Below are positions 15,878 through 23,403 of a stretch of DNA of 64,000 nt, in pieces; the first letter of the stretch is position 1, and the number at the start of each line of letters is the position of its first letter. The translations under genes were made by a program, and so were the position numbers. Origin of the DNA: Clostridiales bacterium (GTDB lineage: Bacteria > Bacillota > Clostridia > Oscillospirales > CAG-272); assembly GCA_003522145.1 (NCBI GenBank), contig DPGD01000042.1:1-64000 (forward strand), read 5' to 3'. The notes beneath the pieces were generated by a model, which saw only the letters and a list, made by a program, of their open reading frames with translations, was not told the DNA's origin and did not search any database.

Positions 15878-16497
15878 AGGGGTGGAGGAGAGACGACCGA
15901 AGGGTCAGTCTGGTTGCCGGAGTTCTTTGTCTGTCGGTGTTGCTGGCGCTGACGGCGGTTTGTTTTCTTCTGTTTCGGGCAGGGGACCAAGCGGAATACA
16001 GTCCTTTGGATGAGGAGATCCGAAACAGAGAGAGTCTTCCGTACTGGACGGAGGTACACCGGGCGGCGATCAAGTATTCGGTGGAGGAAGCAAGGATCTA
16101 TGCGGTGATCCAGGTGGAAAGCGGCTTCCGGCCCCAGGTGGAATCCAAAGCCGGAGCCAGGGGACTGATGCAAATGCTCCCCTCGACCTACAGGGAGCAG
16201 TGTGCCCTTGCCGGCGTTCCCTATGACCCGGAAAATCTTTTTGTGCCGGAGATCAATATCGACACATGCACCGAGTATCTTTGCGTTCTGCACGAACTGA
16301 CCGGAAGCTGGAAATGGAGCCATGTGGCGTATTTTGCCGGAATCGGCAATGTGAACCGCTGGAGGGAAGAGGGGTATATCCTTGAAAACCTTCCGAGCGA
16401 AAGGGCAAGGACCTATTTGGAACGGATCGAAAGCGCTTACGATGCCTACGGTGTTTTACTTCAGGCAACTCAATCCAATACAAGCGGGTACCTCTAA
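15874..16497 (+). CDS. Lytic transglycosylase (SLT domain), membrane-anchored
   Basis: A 207-residue protein with an N-terminal transmembrane segment (about residues 11-36) and an extracytoplasmic SLT domain. 'IYAVIQVESGFRPQVESKAGARGLMQMLPSTY' is the family core, with the catalytic glutamate in QVESG, and 'VAYFAGIGNVNRW' matches the 'AYNaGpG.V..W' motif. Such enzymes cleave peptidoglycan to 1,6-anhydro products. It overlaps coaE by four bases (ATGA). The coaE pairing is a common clostridial arrangement and does not imply a shared pathway. Confidence 0.93.
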   Translation: MKGWRRDDRRVSLVAGVLCLSVLLALTAVCFLLFRAGDQAEYSPLDEEIRNRESLPYWTEVHRAAIKYSVEEARIYAVIQVESGFRPQVESKAGARGLMQMLPSTYREQCALAGVPYDPENLFVPEINIDTCTEYLCVLHELTGSWKWSHVAYFAGIGNVNRWREEGYILENLPSERARTYLERIESAYDAYGVLLQATQSNTSGYL

Positions 16498-16501
16498 ACT
16501 G

Positions 16502-16641
16502 TCCCCGCACATCCGGCGACGGCGTTTTTCCCGCAGACCGGCGTTGCAAAAAGCGTTCGTACACAGTGTATTCCGGCGTTTTGGCGTCTCGTTCTTCGCA
16601 AGGACCGTCCGCCGCCGAATATGCCTTGAATATTCAGAGAT
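16502..16641 (+). repeat. R2 dispersed repeat, copy 2
   Basis: A 140-bp stretch starting 4 bp after the transglycosylase stop. Its left 85 bp align without gaps with 6371-6455, then the TCTCGTTCTTCG block, CCGCCGCC and a TTGAATATTCAGAGAT end. It lies in the leader region of the aminopeptidase gene. Confidence 0.7.
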
Positions 16642-16677
16642 GCTCAAATCCGAATGAGAAAAAGAAAGGAATCTATC

Positions 16678-18066
16678 ATGGAAGAAGCAAAGACCCTGAA
16701 AGAGCAGCTGCTCTTCAAAAAAAAGACGGCATACGAAGTGATGACCGAGGAAGCAAAAAAGGAAATGGAGGAGTATTCCAAGGAATACATGTGGTATATC
16801 GACCATTCCAAGACCGAGCGGGAGGCCGTTCGGTCGGGAATTGCCCTGTTTGAAAAGAAGGGTTTTGTCCCCTACAGCATGGGCGATAAGATCGAAAAGG
16901 GCGGCAAGTACTATTTTAATAACCGGGGCAAGGCGCTGTATGCCTTCCGCATTGGCAGCGAGAGCCTTGAGGAGGGCATTCGTATTTCGGCGGCCCATAT
17001 CGATTCTCCCAGACTGGATCTGAAGCCCAATCCGCTCTATGAGGAAGCGGATATCGGCTATTTCAAGACCCACTATTACGGCGGGATCAAGAAGTATCAG
17101 TGGACGACCATTCCTTTGGCCATTCACGGCGTGGTGGTGAAGAAGGACGGAACCAAGGTGGAAATCACGGTGGGCGAAGAGGAAAGCGACCCCATTTTCT
17201 ATATTTCCGATCTGTTGCCCCATCTGGCAAAGGATCAGGTAAACAAAACTCTCGGAGAGGGGATTCCCGGAGAGAAACTGAATGTGATCATCGGCTCTAC
17301 CCCCTATGACCAGTCGGCAGACGGCGGGGTGAAGCTGCACATGATGCAGATTCTGAATGAAAAATACGGCATCGTGGAACAGGAATTCCAGTCGGCAGAG
17401 CTGTCGGTGGTTCCGGCCATGAAGGCCAGAGAAGTGGGCTTTGACCGTTCTCTGATCGCCGGTTACGGGCACGACGACCGGGTATGCGCTCATCCGGCTA
17501 TCCGGGCGCTGGCAGACACCGACGAGAGCGTGCACACGGTGATGGCGATCCTTGCCGATAAGGAGGAGGTCGGTTCCGGCGGAAATACCGGTATGCAGAG
17601 CGGTATTTTCTTGGACATCATGGAAGAGATCTGCAAGAGCCTGGGAGCGAACTTCAATATTGTGAAGAACAACAGCAAATGCCTGTCCGCCGATGTGAAT
17701 GCGGCATACGACCCCAACTTCGCCGATGTGTATGAGAAGCGCAACGCCTGCACGGTGAACGGCGGAGTGGTGCTGACCAAGTATACCGGAAGCAGAGGAA
17801 AGGCCGGCACGAACGACGCCTCTGCCGAGTTTGTGGGCTATGTGTCCTCTCTGTTCGACAAGGAGCAGGTGCTGTGGCAGATAGGCGAACTGGGTAAGGT
17901 GGATCAGGGCGGCGGCGGCACCGTTGCGATCTACATTTCCTCCAAAAACATCGATGTGGTGGACTTGGGTGTTCCGGTGCTGTCCATGCATGCCCCCTAT
18001 GAGTGCATTTCCAAGGCCGATCTGTATATGACCTACAAGTCCTTCTGCGCCTTCAACAAAGGCTGA
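16678..18066 (+). CDS. M18 family aminopeptidase (paralogue 1)
   Basis: A 462-residue metallopeptidase of family M18. The metal-ligand blocks are visible: 'ISAAHIDSPRLDLKP' (His-x-Asp), 'YGHDDRVC' (Asp), 'ADKEEVGSGGNTG' (Glu-Glu pair; catalytic and ligand), and the C-terminal 'SMHAPYECISKADLY' histidine. These cytosolic dodecameric enzymes remove N-terminal residues, often acidic or neutral, from peptides. The start is the ATG at 16678 with AAAGGA; 8 extra in-frame codons upstream are rejected. A second M18 gene is at 48122. A hairpin follows the stop. Confidence 0.95.
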   Translation: MEEAKTLKEQLLFKKKTAYEVMTEEAKKEMEEYSKEYMWYIDHSKTEREAVRSGIALFEKKGFVPYSMGDKIEKGGKYYFNNRGKALYAFRIGSESLEEGIRISAAHIDSPRLDLKPNPLYEEADIGYFKTHYYGGIKKYQWTTIPLAIHGVVVKKDGTKVEITVGEEESDPIFYISDLLPHLAKDQVNKTLGEGIPGEKLNVIIGSTPYDQSADGGVKLHMMQILNEKYGIVEQEFQSAELSVVPAMKAREVGFDRSLIAGYGHDDRVCAHPAIRALADTDESVHTVMAILADKEEVGSGGNTGMQSGIFLDIMEEICKSLGANFNIVKNNSKCLSADVNAAYDPNFADVYEKRNACTVNGGVVLTKYTGSRGKAGTNDASAEFVGYVSSLFDKEQVLWQIGELGKVDQGGGGTVAIYISSKNIDVVDLGVPVLSMHAPYECISKADLYMTYKSFCAFNKG

Positions 18067-18073
18067 GAATCCA

Positions 18074-18133
18074 AGGGCTGTAAAAAATCTCGTTGAGAAG
18101 CAGAGACAACGATCGGCTGATCGAAGTCTCTGC
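18074..18133 (+). terminator. Terminator hairpin after the M18 gene, joined to an R1 fragment
   Basis: Bases 18074-18095 match the left arm of R1 hairpin A (AGGGCTGTAAAAAATCTCG) but lack the right arm. Directly after it, 18100-18133 folds into GCAGAGAC / GTCTCTGC with a nested CGATC/GATCG stem. The same GCAGAGAC hairpin occurs at 47527. There is no clean T-run. Confidence 0.6.
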
Positions 18134-18249
18134 TATTTGCTGCAAGAGAAAGGGAATCGGTGAAAATCCCCGAATCTGGGGCACAAAAGCCCAATTGGCG
18201 GCATTTTTGAGAATTTTCCACAGTTGGGAAAGCAAAAAATTCGGTTTCC

Positions 18250-18760
18250 TTAAACCGCTTTTGACATCCGGGATTTTTCGTTGTGGCACTTATAGAGATC
18301 AAATCTGATGGAAATCAGTGCAAACTCCGGTATTACCGATTCTCTCCCTCTCCTTCGGGCCCTTCTGTAGGAGCGATTCCGCTTGATCGGGCCGCAGGGT
18401 CCCTTTGCCGGTGGGGCTCCTGTTGGTTCTCAGCCGTATCCCGCATCGGCAACCGGATATTCCGGGTATCCGCTTTATCCGTAAGAGGTAAAAAGAAATC
18501 CATATAAGAGGTATACTGCTTCGCATCTGAAACAACAATATATTCGTTGCAGATGCCGATCGGCAAGATTATATGCGGAAGAAGCCGGTCGTTTCCTATG
18601 CAATTCCGTTTTACCCTCATAAAAGTGGCATCGGGATCGGTTTTGCTGTAGCTGTTGCGGATGTCTTTGCATATCCCAATTTGCTTGGCATATTTCCAAA
18701 GGCGCATTTTGATCCGATCGTACCGTTTGCTCCTGCGGACTTTTCCATCCGTTGACCTAT
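18250..18760 (-). pseudogene. Remnant of an IS1182-type transposase
   Basis: On the minus strand a decayed DDE transposase can be read in pieces. From about 18710 down: 'NSYSKTDPDATFMRVKRNC', then 'GICNEYIVVSDAKQYTSYMDF'. After a frameshift near 18480 comes 'GYPEYPVADAGYG' followed by a stop. Then comes the C-terminal 'IKRNRSYRRARRRGRES' and 'FDLYKCHNEKSRM', with a stop at 18250-18252. These match the ordered conserved blocks of IS1182-group transposases. The N-terminal third is missing, a large internal part between 'ADAGYG' and 'IKRNRSYRR' is deleted, and frames are broken, so it is inactive. It marks an old insertion next to the accessory genes that follow. The rest of 18134-18800 shows nothing else. 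Confidence 0.8.
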
Positions 18761-18800
18761 ATTTTGCGTATTTATTTTTTATATTTTTGGAGGAATGATT

Positions 18801-19601
18801 ATGGAAAGATTAAAAGACAAGGTTGCTGTTGTTACAGGCTCTACCAGTGGTATCGGTATCGGCATCGCCAAGCTGTTTGCCTCTGAGGGAGCAAAGGTCG
18901 TTATCTGCGGACGCAGACAGGAGAAGGGACAGGCTGTCGTTGATGAAATCGTGCAGGCAGGCGGAGAAGCCACCTACCATTTCATGGACATCACCGCCAC
19001 CGAGAGCATTGAACAGCTTTTTTCCGACACCGAGGCAAAATACGGCAAGATTGACATTCTGGTCAACAATGCCGCAAATGTCGGACTGAAGGATGGTCGT
19101 GTGGACGAATTGACCCTTGAAATGTGGGACGCTATTTTCCAGAGTGACATTCGCGGCACCTTCTTCGCCACCAAGTGTGTTCTTCCCTACATGGAGAAGA
19201 TCGGCGGCGGCTCCATTATCAACATCGGTTCCATGGCATCCTGCCTGGGCGATCTGGGGTCCACCGCATACGCTTGCGCAAAGGCGGGCGTGGACAAGCT
19301 GACCCAGTACACCGCTCTTCAGTACGGCAAGCAGAACATCCGTTGCAACTGCGTCCGTCCCGGGTTGATCGTTACTCCCCAGAATGAGGCGTATGTTCCT
19401 CAGGCTCTAAAGGACATTTTCCTGAGCAACATCATGGTGAACCGTTACGGATGCCCCGAAGATATCGGACATATGTGCGTCTATCTCGCATCTGACGAGA
19501 GCTGCTATGTGACCGGTCAGATCATCAATGTTGACGGCGGACTGAACTCCCATGTTTCCACCGTTGCTCAGTTCAGAGAGATGAAATCCCGCACCTGGTA
19601 A
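18801..19601 (+). CDS. Short-chain dehydrogenase/reductase (SDR)
   Basis: A 266-residue classical SDR. It has TGSTSGIG (12-19) for NAD(P) binding, 'DILVNNAANVG', and the catalytic Ser...Tyr-x3-Lys in 'INIGSMASCLGDLGSTAYACAKAGVD', ending with 'VTGQIINVDGGL'. The substrate cannot be told; 3-oxoacyl-ACP reductase-like, sugar and hydroxysteroid dehydrogenases all share this pattern. The second ATG (18801) is used: GGAGGA directly abuts the first one and is correctly spaced from the second. It sits between an IS remnant and a damaged marR-ABC unit, so horizontal acquisition is possible. Confidence 0.9.
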   Translation: MERLKDKVAVVTGSTSGIGIGIAKLFASEGAKVVICGRRQEKGQAVVDEIVQAGGEATYHFMDITATESIEQLFSDTEAKYGKIDILVNNAANVGLKDGRVDELTLEMWDAIFQSDIRGTFFATKCVLPYMEKIGGGSIINIGSMASCLGDLGSTAYACAKAGVDKLTQYTALQYGKQNIRCNCVRPGLIVTPQNEAYVPQALKDIFLSNIMVNRYGCPEDIGHMCVYLASDESCYVTGQIINVDGGLNSHVSTVAQFREMKSRTW

Positions 19602-19733
19602 ATCAAATTCAAGGGCAAACCGCTAAAAAATCAGTGGTTTGCCCCCCTTTTGCTTTCAGCCGTAAATGAATGCCTGTTCATGCTGCGGCTGATTCTCTAT
19701 GTGAATAGCTTCCTAAAATTTTCGTTCTTTTTT

Positions 19734-19785
19734 CAAGGTACCTTGACATTTTGGCTTTTTCGCGCTATAATTTTAAGGTACCTAA
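19734..19785 (+). promoter_or_regulatory. marR promoter with two GGTACC operators
   Basis: TTGACA (19743-19748), 17 bases, TATAAT (19766-19771). The palindrome CAAGGTACCTTG (19734-19745) overlaps the -35 and a second AAGGTACCT core (19775-19783) follows the -10. The paired sites suggest autorepression by the MarR protein encoded next. Confidence 0.85.
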
Positions 19786-19805
19786 ATAAATAAGGAGGAA
19801 AATCT

Positions 19806-20306
19806 ATGACAACAGGGCCAAAAGAGTGCGAAAAGCAAGGGTCGGAACGCTATCATTCTGCCGATGTAAATGACCGGCTGATCATCAATCTGCGGGATAT
19901 GGGACAGACCATTCGTCTGCTGTATGAGGGAAAGGGGAGTCAGAAGCGGATTCTGATCATCCTGTTGGAGGTCGGCAGTATCACCCAGAGGGCGCTGACC
20001 AGCCGTCTGGGCATTCAGCCGGGATCGGCAAGTGAAGTCATCGCCAAGCTTGAAAATGCGGGACTGATTCAACGGACTGTCAGCACCGACGACCGCAGAA
20101 CGGCAAACATCCGACTGACCCCGGAGGGCGAGCATCTGGCAAAGGCTGCTGCAGAGGATCGGCTGAGGCGGCACAGGGAAATGTTTTCCTGCCTCAACGA
20201 TTCGGAGAAACAGACCCTTCTCGGCTTGATGGAAAGAATCTGCACCGATTGGGATGCCAAATACATCAGAAAACGAGAGGAAGAACAAAATGTGGAAGTA
20301 TGTTAA
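19806..20306 (+). CDS. MarR-family transcriptional regulator
   Basis: A 166-residue MarR-type winged-helix regulator. Its core reads 'GSQKRILIILLEVGSITQRALTSRLGIQPGSASEVIAKLENAGLIQRTVSTDDRRTANIRLTPEG', the recognition helix plus the wing DDRR motif (residues about 43-107), flanked by helical dimerisation segments. It overlaps the start of the ABC exporter remnant by 17 bp, the usual marR-exporter arrangement. Because the exporter is destroyed, the regulator may now control only itself. Confidence 0.93.
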   Translation: MTTGPKECEKQGSERYHSADVNDRLIINLRDMGQTIRLLYEGKGSQKRILIILLEVGSITQRALTSRLGIQPGSASEVIAKLENAGLIQRTVSTDDRRTANIRLTPEGEHLAKAAAEDRLRRHREMFSCLNDSEKQTLLGLMERICTDWDAKYIRKREEEQNVEVC

Positions 20307-21311
20307 ACGATATCTGCATTTTGCTGTTTTAGCCGCCATATTCATGGTCGGCGAAGTGCTGATGGATCTGATCCAACCCGGTATCATGAGCCGGATTGTC
20401 GATGAAGGTGTTCTGGGACTTGACAATGGCGGAGTCAGCAACCTGAATCTGATCTGGGTACTGGGATTTCAGATGATCGGCTTGGTTCTGTTCGGAGGTC
20501 TTTGCGGCTCCCTCAACAATGTTTTCGTTCACATGACCGGTCAGAATATCGGCAACGAAATCCGGAAGGACTGCTTCGGTCGGATTATGACCTTTTCCTT
20601 CCCCCAGATCGACAAATTCAGCACCGGTTCCCTTGTGACAAGAGTCACCAACGATATTACACAGGTTCAGAATTTCGTATCTCAGTTCGTCAGAGGCATG
20701 ATCCGGACCTCCATGCTGATGTTCGGCAGCATCTTCTTCATGTTCCGTCTGAACCGGGATTTCGGACTGATCGTACTCTGCGCCTTCCCCCTGATCCTCG
20801 GCTGTCTTGCCTTCTGTCTGACGAAAGCGAATCCCCTGTTCACCAAGTTGCAGACACATTTGGACACCATCAACAGCATCCTGCAGGAGGATATTTCCGG
20901 AATCCGCATCATCAAGGCATGCGTCCGGGAAATCTACGAAAAAATTCGGTTCGGTAAGGCAAACGATGACCTGATCAAAACGCAGTTGAAGGTTCTTGTT
21001 ATTTTTGCTTTTATGAATCCCATCATCAATGCGCTGATGTAGCCGATCCGAAAATCCTTGTTCTGGATGAGGCGACCTCCAATGTGGATACCCGAACCGA
21101 AAAGGCGATTCAGGATGCGATGCAGATGGTGATGTGCAACCGTACCAGCATCGTGATTGCCCACCGTCTGTTTACCATCAGGGACTCGGATCTGATCGTC
21201 GTCATGGATCACGGACAAATCGTTGAAAGCGGCAATCACAACGCCCTGCTTGCAAAGAAGGGCAGGTATTACGAGCTCTATATGACCCAGTACGCCGGAA
21301 TTGCCACCTGA
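20290..21311 (+). pseudogene. ABC exporter gene(s) collapsed by internal deletion
   Basis: The first 250 codons (20290-21042) encode an intact N-terminal transmembrane domain of a type IV ABC exporter ('FSFPQIDKFSTGSLVTRVTNDITQVQNF', 'FTKLQTHLDTINSILQEDISGIRIIKACVRE') and then hit a stop. Immediately after, in another frame, 21044-21311 encodes only the end of a nucleotide-binding domain: 'ADPKILVLDEATSNVDTRTE' (Walker B, D-loop), 'IVIAHR' (H-loop) and a C-terminus. Walker A, Q-loop and signature motif are absent. Such marR-linked exporters normally come as two adjacent genes. The terminal 'YYELYMTQYAG' looks like a second subunit's end, so the deletion may have fused gene one to gene two. 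No transport is expected. Confidence 0.88.
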
Positions 21312-21426
21312 TGCAGGGCTTCGACAGAATGTTACATTACCAGATCCAAAATAAAAGATTTTTCTTTTCAAAATGCAATAAAACCGCATGCCGGTGGATT
21401 ATTCTGATGAAAGGAGCAAGTTGTAG

Positions 21427-21705
21427 ATGTCAGTGAATATTTCAACCCGGGTCTCCGAAAACAACTTGGACGCAAGTGCTGAGAAACTGGATGAATATCT
21501 TGTGAAAATTGCCAACGGCGACCGCGAGGCGCTGGCGGCAATCCATCAGGCGACAAGCGATAGCGTTTGCGGCTATGCCCTTTCAATTTTGAAAAAACCA
21601 CATGACGCACAGGATGTTAAGCAACGAACTGACATCACTTTTCTATTTCCGCTTTATATTCTTCGACTTGTCTGTAACCTCTTGGCAGAGCTAAAGGGGC
21701 TGTAA
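21427..21705 (+). pseudogene. Truncated sigma-70-family (ECF-like) factor
   Basis: A 92-codon frame with an AAAGGAG ribosome binding site. Residues about 22-60 ('LDEYLVKIANGDREALAAIHQATSDSVCGYALSILKKPHDAQDV') match sigma region 2 of ECF-like factors. Homology stops abruptly after DAQDV; the remaining 28 residues are unrelated and the stop codon TAA lies inside R1 copy 4 (GGGGCTGTAA). Regions 2.3-4 are missing, so it cannot direct transcription. Confidence 0.8.
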
Positions 21706-21865
21706 AAAAGCGAGTTTTTTACAGCCCCTCAAAAATGCCGGTCGGAATCCCGGCATTTTTGAGGCGGTCCCGGTCGGTTTTGCCCTCGATTTTTTTTGGA
21801 ATTCAGGTGAGTTTTGCGGCCGTTGCCGGAGGTGTAAAAAGCTCGGACAGAGTTTTTACGCCTTT
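21696..21865 (+). repeat. R1 composite palindromic repeat, copy 4
   Basis: Forward copy. Hairpin A is at 21696-21728, hairpin B (AAAAATGCCGG / CCGGCATTTTT) at 21731-21760, then the linker with GGTCGGTTTTGCCC. Hairpin D from 21828 has a decayed right arm (TTTTTACGCC). It supplies the stop codon of the truncated sigma gene. Confidence 0.88.
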
Positions 21866-21995
21866 TTTGTATATTCGGTGAAAAAATGAATATTAAAAAA
21901 TCGGCTTATGGCCTTGAAAGGGCTCCCTCGGATCGGTGTTTTTTTGAACTTAAAGCAATATGACTATAAATATCAAATTTTCAATCTCAGATTTA

Positions 21996-22058
21996 TTGAA
22001 AATAACGCAAATTATTTTCAAAAACGGTATTGCATTTTTATTCTGTTTATGGTAATAT
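21996..22058 (+). promoter_or_regulatory. argG promoter with an upstream 26-bp palindrome
   Basis: TTGAAAATAA (21996-22005) and TTATTTTCAA (22012-22021) form a perfect 10-bp inverted repeat with a 6-base gap. A promoter follows: TTGCAT (22030-22035), 17 bases, TAATAT (22053-22058), about 42 bp before the argG ATG. The AT-rich palindrome resembles ARG-box-like sites bound by ArgR, but does not match the consensus closely. The region 21880-22080 is visibly richer in A+T than its surroundings. Confidence 0.6.
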
Positions 22059-22099
22059 TTATTCATCGAAGCGAAGCATCTGCGAAGGAGAAAAGAAAA

Positions 22100-23329
22100 A
22101 TGGATAAGAAAAAGATCAAAAAGGTTGTACTTGCCTATTCGGGAGGGCTGGATACCTCTATCATCATTCCCTGGCTGAAGGAGAATTACAACAACTGCGA
22201 AGTGATCTGCGTTTCGGGAAATGTGGGTCAGGCAAGCGAACTGGAGGGCTTAGAGGAAAAGGCACTGAAAACCGGTGCGTCCAAGATCTATATTGAAGAC
22301 CTGACCGAGGAATTTTTACAGGAATGCGTGTTTCCCTGCGTGCAGGCGGGAGCGCTGTATGAGGGATATATGCTGGGCACGGCCTTTGCCCGTCCGTTTA
22401 TTGCCAAGAGAGTAGCGGAGATTGCCCTGGCAGAGGGGGCTGACGCCATCTGTCACGGATGCACCGGCAAGGGCAACGATCAGGTCCGGTTTGAGCTGGG
22501 CATCAAGGCTTTTGCACCGGATATGCCGATCATCGCTCCCTGGCGGGAATGGAGCATCAAATCCAGGGACGAAGAGATCGACTATGCGGAGGCTCACAAT
22601 ATTCCTCTGAAGATCAGCAGAGAGACCAACTATTCCAAGGATAAGAACATCTGGCACCTGTCCCACGAGGGCATGGATTTGGAGGATCCGGCCAATGAGC
22701 CTCAGTACAACAAGCCCGGCTTTCTGGAAATGGGTGTTTCTCCGGAGCAGGCACCCGATGAAGCAACCTATGTGACGGTACATTTTGAAAGCGGCGTGCC
22801 CACAGCTGTGGACGGTGTGGAAATGAATGCCACTAATGTGGTTTTGGCACTGAACAAGCTGGGCGGAGCCAACGGGATAGGTCTGTTTGATGTGGTGGAG
22901 AACCGTCTGGTCGGCATGAAGAGCAGAGGCCTGTACGAAACTCCCGGCGGAGCGATCCTGTACCACGCCCATGCGGTTCTGGAAACCATTTGCGTGGACA
23001 AGGAAACCCAGCACTACAAAGCATTGGTGGCACAGAAGCTGGGGGAGATCGTCTACAACGCCCAGTGGTACAGCCCCCTAACCGAGGCGATTTTAGCTTT
23101 TGTCAAGAGCACCCAGAAGTATGTGACCGGCGATGTGAAGCTGAAGCTGTATAAAGGAAACATCATCAATGCCGGTGTGACCTCTCCCTATTCGCTGTAC
23201 GATCCGGAGATCGCAACCTTTGACGAGGACGAGGTGTACAATCAGGCAGATGCGGCAGGCTTCATCAACCTGTATGGTCTGCCCACCAAGGTCTATGCCA
23301 AGATGAAGGCAAAGAATCAGTTAAAGTAA
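22100..23329 (+). CDS. argG: Argininosuccinate synthase
   Basis: A 409-residue enzyme joining citrulline and aspartate with ATP to form argininosuccinate. The N-terminal 'VVLAYSGGLDTSIIIPWLKE' is the ATP pyrophosphatase P-loop. 'CHGCTGKGNDQVRFELGI' and 'REWSIKSRDEEIDYAEAHNIP' are family signatures. The ATG at 22100 has AAGGAG 9 bases upstream; a longer in-frame stretch through the promoter is rejected. argH follows after 74 bp containing a hairpin. No other arginine genes are in the window, so earlier steps must be encoded elsewhere or citrulline is imported. Confidence 0.98.
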   Translation: MDKKKIKKVVLAYSGGLDTSIIIPWLKENYNNCEVICVSGNVGQASELEGLEEKALKTGASKIYIEDLTEEFLQECVFPCVQAGALYEGYMLGTAFARPFIAKRVAEIALAEGADAICHGCTGKGNDQVRFELGIKAFAPDMPIIAPWREWSIKSRDEEIDYAEAHNIPLKISRETNYSKDKNIWHLSHEGMDLEDPANEPQYNKPGFLEMGVSPEQAPDEATYVTVHFESGVPTAVDGVEMNATNVVLALNKLGGANGIGLFDVVENRLVGMKSRGLYETPGGAILYHAHAVLETICVDKETQHYKALVAQKLGEIVYNAQWYSPLTEAILAFVKSTQKYVTGDVKLKLYKGNIINAGVTSPYSLYDPEIATFDEDEVYNQADAAGFINLYGLPTKVYAKMKAKNQLK

Positions 23330-23333
23330 AAAG

Positions 23334-23363
23334 ATTGTGCCCCCGGGAAGCCGAGGGCACAAT
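23334..23363 (+). terminator. Hairpin between argG and argH
   Basis: A 9-bp perfect stem (ATTGTGCCC / GGGCACAAT) with a 12-base loop starts 4 bases after the argG stop. There is no T-run. It could protect the argG 3' end or dampen readthrough into argH. Confidence 0.5.
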
Positions 23364-23403
23364 TCCTGTAAAAAGTATTTTTCTTGAAAGAAAGGACGAA
23401 CCT

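Noticed and set aside
16456..17991. 511-codon open frame on the minus strand opposite the M18 gene
   Set aside because: The plus strand carries an unmistakable M18 peptidase; the opposite frame is histidine-rich nonsense.
18801..19601. Calling the SDR a bile-acid hydroxysteroid dehydrogenase
   Set aside because: Only generic SDR motifs are visible; no substrate-specific residues can be cited.
21908..22099. 64-codon N-terminal extension of ArgG
   Set aside because: It runs through the promoter and palindrome; ArgG proteins begin near MDKKKIKKVVLAYSGG, and AAGGAG marks the later ATG.
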